Positions 43,553 through 52,663 of a stretch of DNA of 64,000 nucleotides are shown here, piece after piece; the first letter of the stretch is position 1; each line of letters opens with the position of its first letter. The notes below the pieces were generated by a model. That model was not told where the DNA came from, did no database searches, and worked only from the letters and a program-made list of their open reading frames with translations. The DNA comes from Thiopseudomonas acetoxidans (lineage in GTDB: Bacteria; Pseudomonadota; Gammaproteobacteria; Pseudomonadales; Pseudomonadaceae). Made by a program: the position numbers and the translations under genes. The stretch spans positions 1 to 64,000 of the forward strand of contig NZ_JAUCDY010000004.1 in the NCBI RefSeq assembly GCF_030362935.1, read 5' to 3'.

Positions 43553-45331
43553 CTAAAACTCATGCTCATCTAACAGGTACAGTGACTCACTACCGGCTTT
43601 GACGCTGGCGGTTAGTGAATGAATACGCGGCAGTAAACGGGCAAAGTAAAAGCGTGCTGTACCCATTTTGCTGGCGTAGAAACTGTCTTGCTCTTCTTTG
43701 CCTTGGGCGGTCCGCGCCATCATGGCCCACATATAGGCATAAGCGGTGTAGCCAAACACATGCAGGTATTCAACGGAAGCCGCGCCAATTTCATTGGCAT
43801 TGAGTTTGCCCTGCTCTATTAACCACTGGGTCAGCTCGTCGAGGTTGTTGAGTGCTTGCGCCAGTGGCTGGGTAAACTCGCTTAGCTCATCACCAGCACT
43901 AGCTATAAAGTCGTTAACTTCTTGGCTGAAATGCTGATAAAAAACACCCTCGTTAGCAACCACTTTACGTCCCGACAAGTCCAGCGCCTGGATGCCGTTG
44001 GTGCCTTCGTAAATCTGTGTGATACGGCAATCGCGAATCAGCTGTTCTTGACCCCACTCGCGGATATAACCATGCCCCCCAAAAACCTGCTGTCCATGTA
44101 TTGTGGTTTCTAGCCCCATATCGGTCATAAAGGCTTTGGCAATGGGCGTCAGTAAAGCCACGAGATCTGCAGCTTTACTGCTGACGTTGGTATCCATGCT
44201 GTACTTGCTCAGATCCAACTGCTTAGCCACGTAGGTGGAAAAGGCGCGACCGCCCTCGTTCAGCGCTTTCATGGTCAATAGCATGCGGCGCACGTCTGGA
44301 TGCACGATAATGGGGTCGGCAGCTTGATTTGGACGTTGTGCTCCTGTGGGGGCACGGCTTTGTACACGCTCACGGGCGTATTCAACCGCGCTTTGGTACG
44401 AGCGCACACCTAGCGCTAACCCCTGAATACCTACGCCCAAACGTTCGTAATTCATCATGGTGAACATTGCTGCTAAGCCTTTATTAGGCTCGTCGACTAA
44501 GTAGCCGGTGGCGTTGTCGAAGTTAATCACGCAGGTGGATGAGCCCTTAATGCCCATTTTATGCTCAATCGAGCCACAGGACACCGCGTTGCGCTCGCCT
44601 AAGCTACCGTCTTCGTTGACCATCACTTTGGGCACTAAAAACAGTGAAATACCTCTGGCACCAGCGGGCGCATCAGGCAGTTTGGCCAGCACCAAATGAA
44701 TGATGTTTTTGGTAAGATCGTGTTCACCGCCGGTGATAAAAATCTTCGAGCCAGTAATGGCATAGCTGCCATCGGCTTGCGGTTCGGCTTTGGTGCGAAT
44801 CATGCCCAAGTCCGTGCCGGCATGAGCTTCGGTTAAGCACATAGAGCCCGCCCAGGTCCCAGCATACATATTCGGTAGATATTGTTCTTTTAACTTGTCA
44901 CTGGCGTGGGTTAACAGCGACAGGCACGCGCCTGCGGTGAGCATGGGGTACAGGCCAAACGACAGGTTGGCAGCATTAACCATTTCCTCAAGTTGAGCCG
45001 TGATCATTTTTGGCATGCCCATGCCGCCATACTGAGGATCGCCGCCCACACCCACCCAGCCGCCTTCGGCGTAACTTTGGTAGGCCTCAACAAAGCCTGT
45101 GGGTGTTTTAACTACGCCTTGCTGCCATTGGCAGCCTTCTTCATCGCCGGTTCTGTTTAGGGGGGCAATGATATTGGCGTTAATTTTGCTGGCTTCCTCG
45201 AGTATCGCACTGGCCGTTTCTTCATCAACAGTCTCAGCCAGTGCAGGTAATTCTGACCAGAGTGTGCCGACCTGGAAAACTTCATTGAGTAAAAAAACCA
45301 TGTCGCGTAAAGGTGCTCGATACTCAGCCAT
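43553..45331 (-). CDS. Acyl-CoA dehydrogenase (second of a tandem pair)
   Basis: A 592-residue flavoprotein of the long FadE-like type, with the N-terminal extension MAEYRAPLRDMVFLLNEV (AcylCoA_DH_N) and a C-terminal extension. FAD-binding LTEAHAGTDLGM and ITGSKIFITGGEHD and the catalytic-base region YEGTNGIQALDL are intact. It is paralogous to the gene just upstream and corresponds to the PA0506/PA0508-type pair of Pseudomonas, as recalled. It acts in beta-oxidation of fatty acids. The gap from the first gene (62 bases) holds a GC-rich hairpin. Confidence 0.87.
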   Translation of the reverse strand: MAEYRAPLRDMVFLLNEVFQVGTLWSELPALAETVDEETASAILEEASKINANIIAPLNRTGDEEGCQWQQGVVKTPTGFVEAYQSYAEGGWVGVGGDPQYGGMGMPKMITAQLEEMVNAANLSFGLYPMLTAGACLSLLTHASDKLKEQYLPNMYAGTWAGSMCLTEAHAGTDLGMIRTKAEPQADGSYAITGSKIFITGGEHDLTKNIIHLVLAKLPDAPAGARGISLFLVPKVMVNEDGSLGERNAVSCGSIEHKMGIKGSSTCVINFDNATGYLVDEPNKGLAAMFTMMNYERLGVGIQGLALGVRSYQSAVEYARERVQSRAPTGAQRPNQAADPIIVHPDVRRMLLTMKALNEGGRAFSTYVAKQLDLSKYSMDTNVSSKAADLVALLTPIAKAFMTDMGLETTIHGQQVFGGHGYIREWGQEQLIRDCRITQIYEGTNGIQALDLSGRKVVANEGVFYQHFSQEVNDFIASAGDELSEFTQPLAQALNNLDELTQWLIEQGKLNANEIGAASVEYLHVFGYTAYAYMWAMMARTAQGKEEQDSFYASKMGTARFYFARLLPRIHSLTASVKAGSESLYLLDEHEF

Positions 45332-45362
45332 AATAATGTCCTCTTTATAGTTGTTCTTGGTA

Positions 45363-45385
45363 ACAAACCCGCCGAAGCGGGTTTG
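45363..45385. repeat. Hairpin between the tandem acyl-CoA dehydrogenase genes
   Basis: The sequence ACAAACCCGC-CGAA-GCGGGTTTGT forms a perfect stem with no T run on either strand. It may stabilise the upstream mRNA end or attenuate the second gene. It resembles the CGAA-loop terminator at 43,357. Confidence 0.55.
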
Positions 45386-45393
45386 TGTGAAGG

Positions 45394-47199
45394 TTAATAG
45401 CCTAAGGCAAAGTCTTCGACCGCCATGTCCATCAGGTTGTCGGCCCCTGAGAGCATGGCTGCCGCGTGGCCGCGAGTACGTGGCAAAATACGCGCATAGT
45501 AGAACTGTGCGGTTTGCAGCTTGGCTTTATAGAAAGCTTCTTCGCTGGTGCCCCCGGCGATTTTTTCTGCCGCGACCCGGGCCATATCCGCCCAGAAATA
45601 CGCCAAGCAGACGTAGCCGGAATACATCAGGTAATCCACGGAAGCGGCACCGACTTCTTCACGGTTTTTCATCGCCGCCATACCCACCTTCATGGTGATC
45701 TCGCCCCACTCTTTATTGAGTTCGGCCAGTTGCTTAACTAGGGATTCAATGGCTTCGTTACCCTCGTTGGCCTTGCAGAACTGGTGCACGATCTTGGTAA
45801 AGGCTTTGAGCGTTTCACCTTGGGTCATCAACACTTTACGGCCGAGCAAATCCAGCGCTTGAATGCCGGTGGTGCCTTCGTACAAGGTAGAAATACGGCT
45901 GTCGCGCACGTTTTGCTCCATGCCCCACTCGCTAATGTAGCCGTGACCACCATAGATTTGCACGCCGTGGTTGGCGGCTTCAAATCCTGTTTCGGTCATA
46001 AAAGCTTTGGCTATTGGGGTGATGAAAGACAACAGCGTATCGGCCTGCGTGCGCGCTTCTTCGTCCTGACTGCGCTGCACGATATCCACTTGCTTGGCCG
46101 CGTAATACAGCATTGCTCGGTTGCCTTCGGCAAAGGCTTTGGTGGTTAATAACATGCGGCGTACATCGGGGTGCACGATAATGGGGTCAGCTGCTTTATC
46201 TGGTTCTTTGGCGCCAGTGAGTGAGCGCATCTGTAAGCGGTCGCGGGCGTATTCTATTGCGCCTTGGAAGGCAATTTCGGCGTGAGCTAAGCCCTGTAGC
46301 GCGGTACCCAAGCGTGCCGTGTTCATAAAAGTGAACATGCAGTTCAAGCCTTTGTTGGGCGGGCCAATCAAAAAACCGGTAGCGTTATCAAAGTTCATTA
46401 CGCAGGTGGAGTTGCCGTGGATACCCATTTTGTGCTCGAGGGAACCACAGGTAACGCCGTTACGCTCACCTATCTCACCATCGGCGTTGGGCAGAAACTT
46501 AGGCACGATAAACAGGGAGATCCCTTTGGTGCCTTCGGGTGCATCCGGTAGACGTGCAAGTACGATGTGGACGATATTTTCTGCCATATCGTGCTCACCG
46601 GCGGAAATAAAAATCTTAGTACCAGTGATCTTGTAGCTGCCGTCAGCCTGTGGTTCGGCCTTGGTACGCAGTAAGCCTAGGTCAGAACCACAGTGGGGCT
46701 CAGTTAGGCACATGGTCCCCGTCCACTGACCTGACACCAACTTGGTTTGATAAATCGCTTGCTGTTCTTCGGTACCGTGGGCGCTGAGGGTATTCATCGC
46801 GCCGTGGGACAAGCCCGGGTACATGCCCCATGACCAGTTGGCTTGGCCAATCATTTCGCTGATGGCCATGCCTAGTGACTCGGGCAGCCCCTGACCGCCG
46901 TGCTCAGCATCATGGGCAAGACTAGGCCAGCCGCCTTCAACAAACTGCTCGTAGGCTTCTTTAAAGCCGGTTGGTGTAGTAACGCCATCGGCTGACCAAG
47001 TACAGCCTTCTGTATCGCCAACACGGTTGAGTGGCGCAATGACGTTCTCACAAAACTTTGCGCCTTCTTCTAGGATGGCATCGACCATGTCTGGTGTGGC
47101 GTCTTCGCAGCCAGGCAGGTTTTGGTAGTGCTGGGAATAACCTAAGAGTTCGTCACGTACGAAACGGATATCGCGCAAGGGGGCTTTGTATTCTGGCAT
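45394..47199 (-). CDS. Acyl-CoA dehydrogenase (first of a tandem pair)
   Basis: A 601-residue FadE-like acyl-CoA dehydrogenase, beginning MPEYKAPLRDIRFVRDEL. It has LTEPHCGSDLGL, ITGTKIFISAGEHD and YEGTTGIQALDL. It is related to the neighbouring dehydrogenase along its whole length, so the two arose by duplication, but many differences show that this is old. In Pseudomonas such pairs differ in chain-length preference. The promoter, with a PsrA-like operator over the start site, lies about 100 bases upstream. Confidence 0.88.
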   Translation of the reverse strand: MPEYKAPLRDIRFVRDELLGYSQHYQNLPGCEDATPDMVDAILEEGAKFCENVIAPLNRVGDTEGCTWSADGVTTPTGFKEAYEQFVEGGWPSLAHDAEHGGQGLPESLGMAISEMIGQANWSWGMYPGLSHGAMNTLSAHGTEEQQAIYQTKLVSGQWTGTMCLTEPHCGSDLGLLRTKAEPQADGSYKITGTKIFISAGEHDMAENIVHIVLARLPDAPEGTKGISLFIVPKFLPNADGEIGERNGVTCGSLEHKMGIHGNSTCVMNFDNATGFLIGPPNKGLNCMFTFMNTARLGTALQGLAHAEIAFQGAIEYARDRLQMRSLTGAKEPDKAADPIIVHPDVRRMLLTTKAFAEGNRAMLYYAAKQVDIVQRSQDEEARTQADTLLSFITPIAKAFMTETGFEAANHGVQIYGGHGYISEWGMEQNVRDSRISTLYEGTTGIQALDLLGRKVLMTQGETLKAFTKIVHQFCKANEGNEAIESLVKQLAELNKEWGEITMKVGMAAMKNREEVGAASVDYLMYSGYVCLAYFWADMARVAAEKIAGGTSEEAFYKAKLQTAQFYYARILPRTRGHAAAMLSGADNLMDMAVEDFALGY

Positions 47200-47291
47200 A
47201 GCTGTTTACCTCTAAGATAGATTCTTTATTATTGGTTTTTTGCGTAATTAATGGACAACTTTTCCTGCTGTCTGGGCGTGCTTTAAAATTA

Positions 47292-47336
47292 TCAAACGAC
47301 TGTTTGAAACTTACGGCTCTGACTATCGCTTGTCAA
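47292..47336 (-). promoter_or_regulatory. Acyl-CoA dehydrogenase promoter with PsrA-like operator
   Basis: On the minus strand, -35 TTGACA (47,336-47,331) and -10 TAAGTT (47,313-47,308) are 17 bases apart. Directly downstream lies the palindrome TCAAAC-AGTC-GTTTGA (47,307-47,292). This matches the (G/C)AAAC-N2-4-GTTT(G/C) box of PsrA, the fatty-acid-responsive repressor of beta-oxidation in Pseudomonas. A bound repressor there would block transcription start. Apart from this, 47,200-47,533 shows no gene. Confidence 0.68.
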
Positions 47337-47533
47337 GCACACAAAAGTGGTATTTTTTAATAGCTTGGATGTTGTGGCAACGTTGCGGTGGTTTTATGTG
47401 AGTGAGTTGTGATTATGCGCAATGAAATGAGCTATTAAGGCTTGGCTGTTCACAATCAGACAGCCCACTCAAAGCTTTGTTCGTGGGTTGGGGGTGCGAT
47501 GTATTTGGTGGTGGGTTGCTGTTCTGCAGGGAC

Positions 47534-47570
47534 AAAAAAAGCCGTCCCTCTTTCGAGTAGAACGGCTTTT
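47534..47570 (-). terminator. Terminator after the small flagellar-like gene
   Basis: Arms AAAAGCCGT and ACGGCTTTT surround a 16-base loop, with a run of seven T on the minus strand. It starts 24 bases past the stop at 47,594. Confidence 0.75.
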
Positions 47571-47593
47571 AGCAAAGCGTGGTTTAGACGAAG

Positions 47594-47851
47594 TTACGCC
47601 ATAGTATTAATGATAGTACCTAGCGCTTCGTCGGCTGTTTGCACCATTTTTGCGCCTGCCATGGTTAAGTGCTTGGCTTGATCCATTTGCACTAACTGCT
47701 GGGTTAGATCGGCAATGTTAAAGTTTGGCGCTTGGTCGGCGTTTGAGTTTGCCGTTGAGCTGGCAACCGCCTGTGCTGCTTCTGTCATTTGTTGCTGGCC
47801 ATTTTGTATGGCTTGGATACCCATGGGCATCATACCGCTTGAGATTTGCAT
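47594..47851 (-). CDS. Small protein resembling a flagellar rod/hook C-terminal segment
   Basis: An 85-residue protein. Its last 40 residues, IADLTQQLVQMDQAKHLTMA plus GAKMVQTADEALGTIIN, resemble the C-terminal helix of flagellar rod and hook proteins (Flg_bbr_C, usually ending NAKVIQTADEMLGTLLN). The N-terminal SSGMMPMGIQAIQNGQQ is similar to their first helix, with the whole middle domain missing. A strong AGGAGGA site precedes it and a terminator follows. It is a single-gene unit, not near flagellar genes. Function unknown. Confidence 0.6.
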   Translation of the reverse strand: MQISSGMMPMGIQAIQNGQQQMTEAAQAVASSTANSNADQAPNFNIADLTQQLVQMDQAKHLTMAGAKMVQTADEALGTIINTMA

Positions 47852-47991
47852 ATTGTCCTCCTGTGGATTAGGACGGCTTAGTTAGTAAAGATAAACTAAA
47901 CAAGTACTGTCATTGTACTATCATTGTCGGATTTTGACCAAATCCAATCTGTTACCTCGAGTATCTGTCTGTTAGTAATGCGTGTTCATTA

Positions 47992-48876
47992 TTAAAGATG
48001 TGTGCTAAACCATTGAGCGAGCTGCTCAATCGCTTGAGCTTGCTGCGGATTATGTAGATTTAAACATAAGGTTGCTGAAGTGCGTACAAAGCCCCAAGGT
48101 GCAATGAGCCTGCCTTGTTGAATATCGGCATCAACAAGCTGCTGCGGGGCAATACCAATACCCATGCCCGCAGTGATGGCTTCTAATAAGTAATACAGAT
48201 GCGCAAAGCCTTGTCCGAGTTGTAACTTCTGGCCGCTTAATTGTTGCGCTGCCCAGTCGGGCCAGGCTTGCGGGCGCGATTGAGTGTGGAGCACGGCAAA
48301 ATCAAGAATGCGCTCGATTGGGCTATCGATGAGCTGATGCTGTTTGGCAAACTCAGGGCTAACAACGGGTCCGATACGTTCGTGATCCAACACAAATTGG
48401 CTGGCGCTTTGTGCCACGCAGCTCTGGGTAAACAACAGACTCGCATCGGCGCCCTGCTGCTGTGGGTTGTCATCTCCGGTACTGGTGATCAGTTGCAAGG
48501 CTAATTCAGGCAGTTCCTGCTGCAGTTGATGCAAACGAGGTATCAACCAGCGCGCTAAAATACTGCCCGAACAGGCCAAGACAATGGGCTTATCTCGATT
48601 GAGCTGCTTAAGTTGTTGGCAGCTTTGAGCAATCGTCGCTAGGGCAGGACTGGTATCGGTATAGAGTTGTTGCCCTGCATCTGTGAGTTTTATGCCGCGC
48701 CCATGCTTGCTGGTTAATGGCATGCCCAGTTGATCTTCCAGCTGCTTTATCTGTCGACTGATTGCACCATGGGTGACGTTTAAGCTTTGTGCAGCGGCGG
48801 TTATGCTGCCCTGCTCGGCTACGGCAAGAAAAGCTTTGAGTGCATTCAGTGAGGGCAGTTGGGTTAAGTAGTTCAT
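47992..48876 (-). CDS. trpI: LysR-type activator of trpBA
   Basis: A 294-residue LysR-family regulator. The N-terminal helix-turn-helix reads FLAVAEQGSITAAAQSLNVTHGAISRQIKQLE (about residues 16-47, shown as separate motifs SITAAAQSLNVTHG and AISRQIKQLE). It is divergent from trpB across about 100 bases, as in Pseudomonas, where TrpI with indoleglycerol phosphate activates trpBA. The assignment rests mainly on this position. A GcvA-like family member would look similar. Confidence 0.82.
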   Translation of the reverse strand: MNYLTQLPSLNALKAFLAVAEQGSITAAAQSLNVTHGAISRQIKQLEDQLGMPLTSKHGRGIKLTDAGQQLYTDTSPALATIAQSCQQLKQLNRDKPIVLACSGSILARWLIPRLHQLQQELPELALQLITSTGDDNPQQQGADASLLFTQSCVAQSASQFVLDHERIGPVVSPEFAKQHQLIDSPIERILDFAVLHTQSRPQAWPDWAAQQLSGQKLQLGQGFAHLYYLLEAITAGMGIGIAPQQLVDADIQQGRLIAPWGFVRTSATLCLNLHNPQQAQAIEQLAQWFSTHL

Positions 48877-48977
48877 GTGATAAATACTAACATGAGTGTG
48901 TGTTTTTATCGCTTTTTGTTGCGCACTAATTGGCGTATGTTAAGTGCATATATTTTGCTATCAATGGAATAACCAAC
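48877..48977. promoter_or_regulatory. trpI-trpBA divergent regulatory region
   Basis: The 101 bases between the two divergent starts must hold both promoters and the TrpI sites. An ACTAACATGAGTGTG-like half-site lies next to trpI. I could not place the operators with certainty. The role is inferred from the gene pair. Confidence 0.45.
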
Positions 48978-50189
48978 ATGACAAATTATTCGGCAGCGCC
49001 AGATGAGCGTGGTCTATTCGGTATTTTTGGTGGACGCTATGTTGCGGAAACCTTAATGCCGCTGATCCTAGAATTGGGCAAGGCCTACGCGCAAGCCAAA
49101 GAGGATCCTGAATTCCAGAAAGAGCTGGCGTATTTTCAGCGCGACTATGTGGGTCGCCCAAGCCCGTTGTATTTTGCTGAGCGCCTTACCGAACACTTAG
49201 GCGGCGCAAAGATTTATCTAAAGCGCGAAGAGCTCAACCACACCGGCGCCCATAAGATTAACAACTGCATCGGGCAAATTTTGCTGGCGCGACGCATGGG
49301 CAAAAAACGCATTATTGCTGAAACCGGTGCGGGTATGCATGGTGTGGCGACGGCGACTGTTGCTGCACGTTTTGGTTTGCAATGCGTGGTGTACATGGGC
49401 ACTACAGATATCGAGCGCCAACAGGCCAACGTGTTTCGCATGAAGCTGTTAGGGGCTGAGGTGATTCCTGTTAAAGCCGGTACAGGCACGTTGAAAGATG
49501 CCATGAATGAGGCTTTGCGTGATTGGGTAACGAACGTAGACAACACGTTTTACCTGATTGGTACGGTCGCGGGTCCGCACCCGTTCCCGGCGATGGTGCG
49601 TGATTTTCAATCGGTGATTGGCCGCGAAACACGTGCGCAATTGCAGGAGCAGGAAGGCCGTTTGCCGGATTCATTGGTGGCTTGCATTGGTGGTGGCTCT
49701 AACGCCATGGGTTTGTACCATGAGTTTTTAGATGACCCCAGTGTGAACATTATTGGCGTGGAAGCCGCCGGTCAAGGTGTGGAAACAGGCAAGCATGCGG
49801 CAAGTTTGCTTGGTGGCGCACCTGGCGTGCTGCACGGTAATAAAACCTACTTATTGCAAGATGAAGACGGGCAAATCAAAGACGCTCACTCCATTTCCGC
49901 GGGATTGGATTACCCGGGTGTAGGACCTGAACATGCGTGGTTACATGATACAGGTCGGGTTGAATATACCGCCATTACTGATGATGAGGCATTGGAAGCG
50001 TTTCAATTGCTGTGCCGTTTAGAGGGCATTATTCCTGCACTGGAAACATCCCATGCGTTAGCTGAGGTGATCAAACGCGCCCCCAGTTTAGCCAAAGACC
50101 ATTTGATGGTCGTAAATCTATCTGGTCGCGGTGATAAAGACATGCAAACCGTAATGCACTATTTAGGCGCGCAAGGAGAACAATCATGA
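48978..50189 (+). CDS. trpB: Tryptophan synthase beta subunit
   Basis: A 403-residue PLP enzyme joining indole and serine. The PLP lysine is Lys93 in HTGAHKINNCIG, and GGGSNAMG binds the phosphate. The start at 48,978 (MTNYSAAPDERGLFG) matches the usual N-terminus; an in-frame ATG 48 bases upstream lies in the regulatory gap. It overlaps trpA by four bases. Confidence 0.96.
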   Translation: MTNYSAAPDERGLFGIFGGRYVAETLMPLILELGKAYAQAKEDPEFQKELAYFQRDYVGRPSPLYFAERLTEHLGGAKIYLKREELNHTGAHKINNCIGQILLARRMGKKRIIAETGAGMHGVATATVAARFGLQCVVYMGTTDIERQQANVFRMKLLGAEVIPVKAGTGTLKDAMNEALRDWVTNVDNTFYLIGTVAGPHPFPAMVRDFQSVIGRETRAQLQEQEGRLPDSLVACIGGGSNAMGLYHEFLDDPSVNIIGVEAAGQGVETGKHAASLLGGAPGVLHGNKTYLLQDEDGQIKDAHSISAGLDYPGVGPEHAWLHDTGRVEYTAITDDEALEAFQLLCRLEGIIPALETSHALAEVIKRAPSLAKDHLMVVNLSGRGDKDMQTVMHYLGAQGEQS

Positions 50190-50995
50190 GTCGTATTGAG
50201 GCGTGTTTTGCGCAGTTAAAACAACAAAACCGTGCGGCATTGGTCACTTTCGTCACCTCGGGCGACCCGAACTACAGCAGTGCCATGCAAATTTTTAAAG
50301 GCTTGCCAGATGCGGGTGCGGATGTGATCGAGTTAGGCATGCCCTTCACCGATCCTATGGCGGATGGCCCAGCGATTCAGCTGGCTAACCAGCGTGCTTT
50401 GAAAAACGGCCATACACTGCGTAAAACTTTGCAGATGGTGCGTGAGTTTCGCCAAGATAATCAGAGCACTCCAGTGGTGTTGATGGGGTATTTCAACCCG
50501 ATTCATCACTATGGTGTGGATAACTTTGTGCGTGATGCCCATGAAGTCGGCGTCGATGGTTTGATTGTTGTGGATGTGCCGCCAGAGCATAACGAAGAGT
50601 TGTGTGAGCCGGCGCAGGCCGCAGGGATAGATTTTATTCGCCTGGCCACACCGACCACCGATGATCAGCGTTTGCCTAAAGTACTGAATCACAGCTCCGG
50701 CTTTATTTACTACGTCTCGGTGGCGGGTATTACCGGTGGTGCTACCGCAAGCCTTGAGCATGTCGAAGAAGCCGTAGCGCGCTTGCGTCATCACAGTGAT
50801 TTGCCGGTCTGTATCGGCTTTGGCATCCGCACGGCAGAACACGCCGCCAATGTGGCGCGTTTGGCTGATGGCGTGGTGGTGGGCTCGGCATTGGTCGATA
50901 AAATCAACCAAGCAGCCACCCCAGAGCAAGCGGTCGCCGATGTGCTGGCGCAATGCCGCGAGATTAGCACGGGTGTGCGTGGTGCACGGTTGTAA
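50186..50995 (+). CDS. trpA: Tryptophan synthase alpha subunit
   Basis: A 269-residue TIM-barrel enzyme that splits indole-3-glycerol phosphate. ELGMPFTDPMADGPAIQ carries the catalytic glutamate and a family signature, and GITGGATAS lies later. It is translationally coupled to trpB (ATGA overlap). The pair transcribed away from trpI is the Pseudomonas arrangement, separate from the rest of the trp genes. Confidence 0.96.
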   Translation: MSRIEACFAQLKQQNRAALVTFVTSGDPNYSSAMQIFKGLPDAGADVIELGMPFTDPMADGPAIQLANQRALKNGHTLRKTLQMVREFRQDNQSTPVVLMGYFNPIHHYGVDNFVRDAHEVGVDGLIVVDVPPEHNEELCEPAQAAGIDFIRLATPTTDDQRLPKVLNHSSGFIYYVSVAGITGGATASLEHVEEAVARLRHHSDLPVCIGFGIRTAEHAANVARLADGVVVGSALVDKINQAATPEQAVADVLAQCREISTGVRGARL

Positions 50996-51003
50996 CATTC
51001 TTT

Positions 51004-51046
51004 AAACCTCAGCTGCAGGCAAGAAACTGTCTGTAGCTGAAGTTTT
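51004..51046 (+). terminator. Terminator after trpA
   Basis: Fifteen-base arms (about 51,004-51,018 and 51,031-51,045) pair with two mismatches, one of them a G-U wobble, and lead into AGTTTTA. It lies just past the trpA stop, convergent to the dsb operon. Confidence 0.65.
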
Positions 51047-51086
51047 ATCGGTGCTGATGCCGGCTACCCTAGCGGCTGCCTTACAT

Positions 51087-51842
51087 TTAAGGTCTTGAGC
51101 CAAAAATTTCTATGAGTTGTTCACCCTGTGCGGCGCCGGGGTGAAGTTGCAGCAAACCAGTTTCGTCTCGGTATAGGATTGCCGGTGTACCGTTGGCACC
51201 TAGTTGTTGCATTAACTGTAGGTTTTCATCCAGTTGTTTGGACTGTTTACTGGCGATCGGATTTTCTTTGGCAGGGGCTTTACCGCTTTCGTTATCTACC
51301 AATGCTTTGCTGCCGTCTTTTGCCGCTAAAATATAGGCGGCTTTTTTGCGGCTGCTTTCGCCCAGCACACCCACTGGAATATGGCGGATTTGTACTTTAC
51401 CGGATTTAACCCAGGGCTGTGCATCTTTCCATAGGCGCTTGCAGTAGGGGCAGTTGGGGTCAGTGAAAAAGTAGACTGTGGTTGGTGCTTTGGCTGAGCC
51501 TTCGGTAACCCAGTGGCTTTCCTTCTCTAATTTATTCCATAAAACATCACTTTGTGGACGGCTAATTTTGTCTTCAATAATTGAGCGGGTTAGGTCTTCA
51601 CCTTGCGCATCCAGCAAGCTGCCTATTAGTGCATGTTTTTTGTCGCTGGTGAGGTAGATAGCCAGTGGATTTCCTTGATACAACGCAGCATAGCCTTGCA
51701 TGTCACTGGGCGCATCGAAGGTATCTAGAATCTCTACACCCTTACCACGCAAGGCCTCGATAGGCGCAGGGTAATTTTGTGCAAAGGTTAAGATGGGCAA
51801 GCTGGCAATGCAGATAACTGCTGCTAGGTGGGCTGGTTTCAT
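51087..51842 (-). CDS. dsbG: Periplasmic disulfide isomerase DsbG-like
   Basis: A 251-residue exported thioredoxin-fold protein with a signal peptide ending near TFAQ (about residue 21). It has an N-terminal dimerisation domain and the active site FTDPNCPYCKRLW (Cys131, Cys134). The CPYC pair is the DsbG type; DsbC usually has CGYC. It overlaps dsbE by four bases and would be kept reduced by the adjacent DsbD. The order matches the Pseudomonas PA2476-PA2478 block, as recalled. Confidence 0.82.
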   Translation of the reverse strand: MKPAHLAAVICIASLPILTFAQNYPAPIEALRGKGVEILDTFDAPSDMQGYAALYQGNPLAIYLTSDKKHALIGSLLDAQGEDLTRSIIEDKISRPQSDVLWNKLEKESHWVTEGSAKAPTTVYFFTDPNCPYCKRLWKDAQPWVKSGKVQIRHIPVGVLGESSRKKAAYILAAKDGSKALVDNESGKAPAKENPIASKQSKQLDENLQLMQQLGANGTPAILYRDETGLLQLHPGAAQGEQLIEIFGSRP

Positions 51843-52663
51843 TGGGATTCCTTTTCGGGTTGGGTATTAATGGTACGCAATGCATGTTTAAGGCTGGCGT
51901 TGGAAAGCTCACCCAGATGATTGTTTTGTAGTAAACCCTCGGCATCATAAAATAATGTCGTAGGCAGTGATAATGAACTGACCGATTGCCCCATACGAGC
52001 GCCGGTATCGAGTAAGACATTATCTAGGCTAAGTTGTTGCTTGGTAAAGTACTCTTCTATCAGCTGTTGCCCTTCGCCTTGATTGATAAACACAAAATGG
52101 ATATCTGGGTTTTGTTGCTGAGCCGCCTCTAGGACGGGCATTTCTCTGCGGCAGGGTGGACACCACGTAGCCCACAGGTTGATTACTATGGGTTTGCCTA
52201 TATAGCTGTGTAATTCCACGGAATGCCCCTGAATGTCACGCATCGCCATATCTGGAAGTTTTTGGCTGTCGAGCAGCGCTTGCAATAGCGCAAACCCTAA
52301 GCCGCTGATAATAATGCCCAGGGTTAAACCGCTGGCCAATGGAATACGTAATTCGGCTTTACGCCATAAATAATAAGCAGCCACAGTTAGCGCGACGAGG
52401 ATACCTGCTAAGGGGATAAATCCGCCATCGCGGATATCGATAATCGCCAGTGGGTCAAAGCCGTATAGCTGCCAATAGCGGATAACAAAAGCAATGCGCG
52501 CCGCGATAAATCCGCTGATGAGCATATGGAACAAAGCGGCTTCTGGATTTGCGCCACGCTTGCGGCCAATAAACCAACCTAGTAACCAAGCACAGATCAA
52601 ACCTAAATAAAGTAAAGCAAGGTTGGTTGGAATGGCGAAAGGACCTAGCTGTACGCTGAGCAT
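51839..52663 (-). CDS. dsbE: TlpA-type thioredoxin with an Lgt-like membrane domain
   Basis: A 274-residue protein in two parts. Residues 1 to about 130 form four or five membrane helices resembling part of prolipoprotein diacylglyceryl transferase (AARIAFVIRYW) but too short for that enzyme. The rest is a periplasmic thioredoxin domain with WATWCPPCRREMPVL (Cys168, Cys171). It corresponds to the middle gene of the Pseudomonas dsbDEG block. It sits one base after dsbD and overlaps dsbG by four bases, so the three form one operon. Confidence 0.8.
   Translation of the reverse strand: MLSVQLGPFAIPTNLALLYLGLICAWLLGWFIGRKRGANPEAALFHMLISGFIAARIAFVIRYWQLYGFDPLAIIDIRDGGFIPLAGILVALTVAAYYLWRKAELRIPLASGLTLGIIISGLGFALLQALLDSQKLPDMAMRDIQGHSVELHSYIGKPIVINLWATWCPPCRREMPVLEAAQQQNPDIHFVFINQGEGQQLIEEYFTKQQLSLDNVLLDTGARMGQSVSSLSLPTTLFYDAEGLLQNNHLGELSNASLKHALRTINTQPEKESQ

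Noticed and set aside
51087..51842. Calling the isomerase DsbC
   Set aside because: The active site is CPYC, and the block order fits dsbG of Pseudomonas better. The difference is not absolute.
51839..52663. Prolipoprotein diacylglyceryl transferase (lgt)
   Set aside because: Only the membrane half resembles Lgt; key catalytic segments are missing and the protein ends in a TlpA-type thioredoxin domain.
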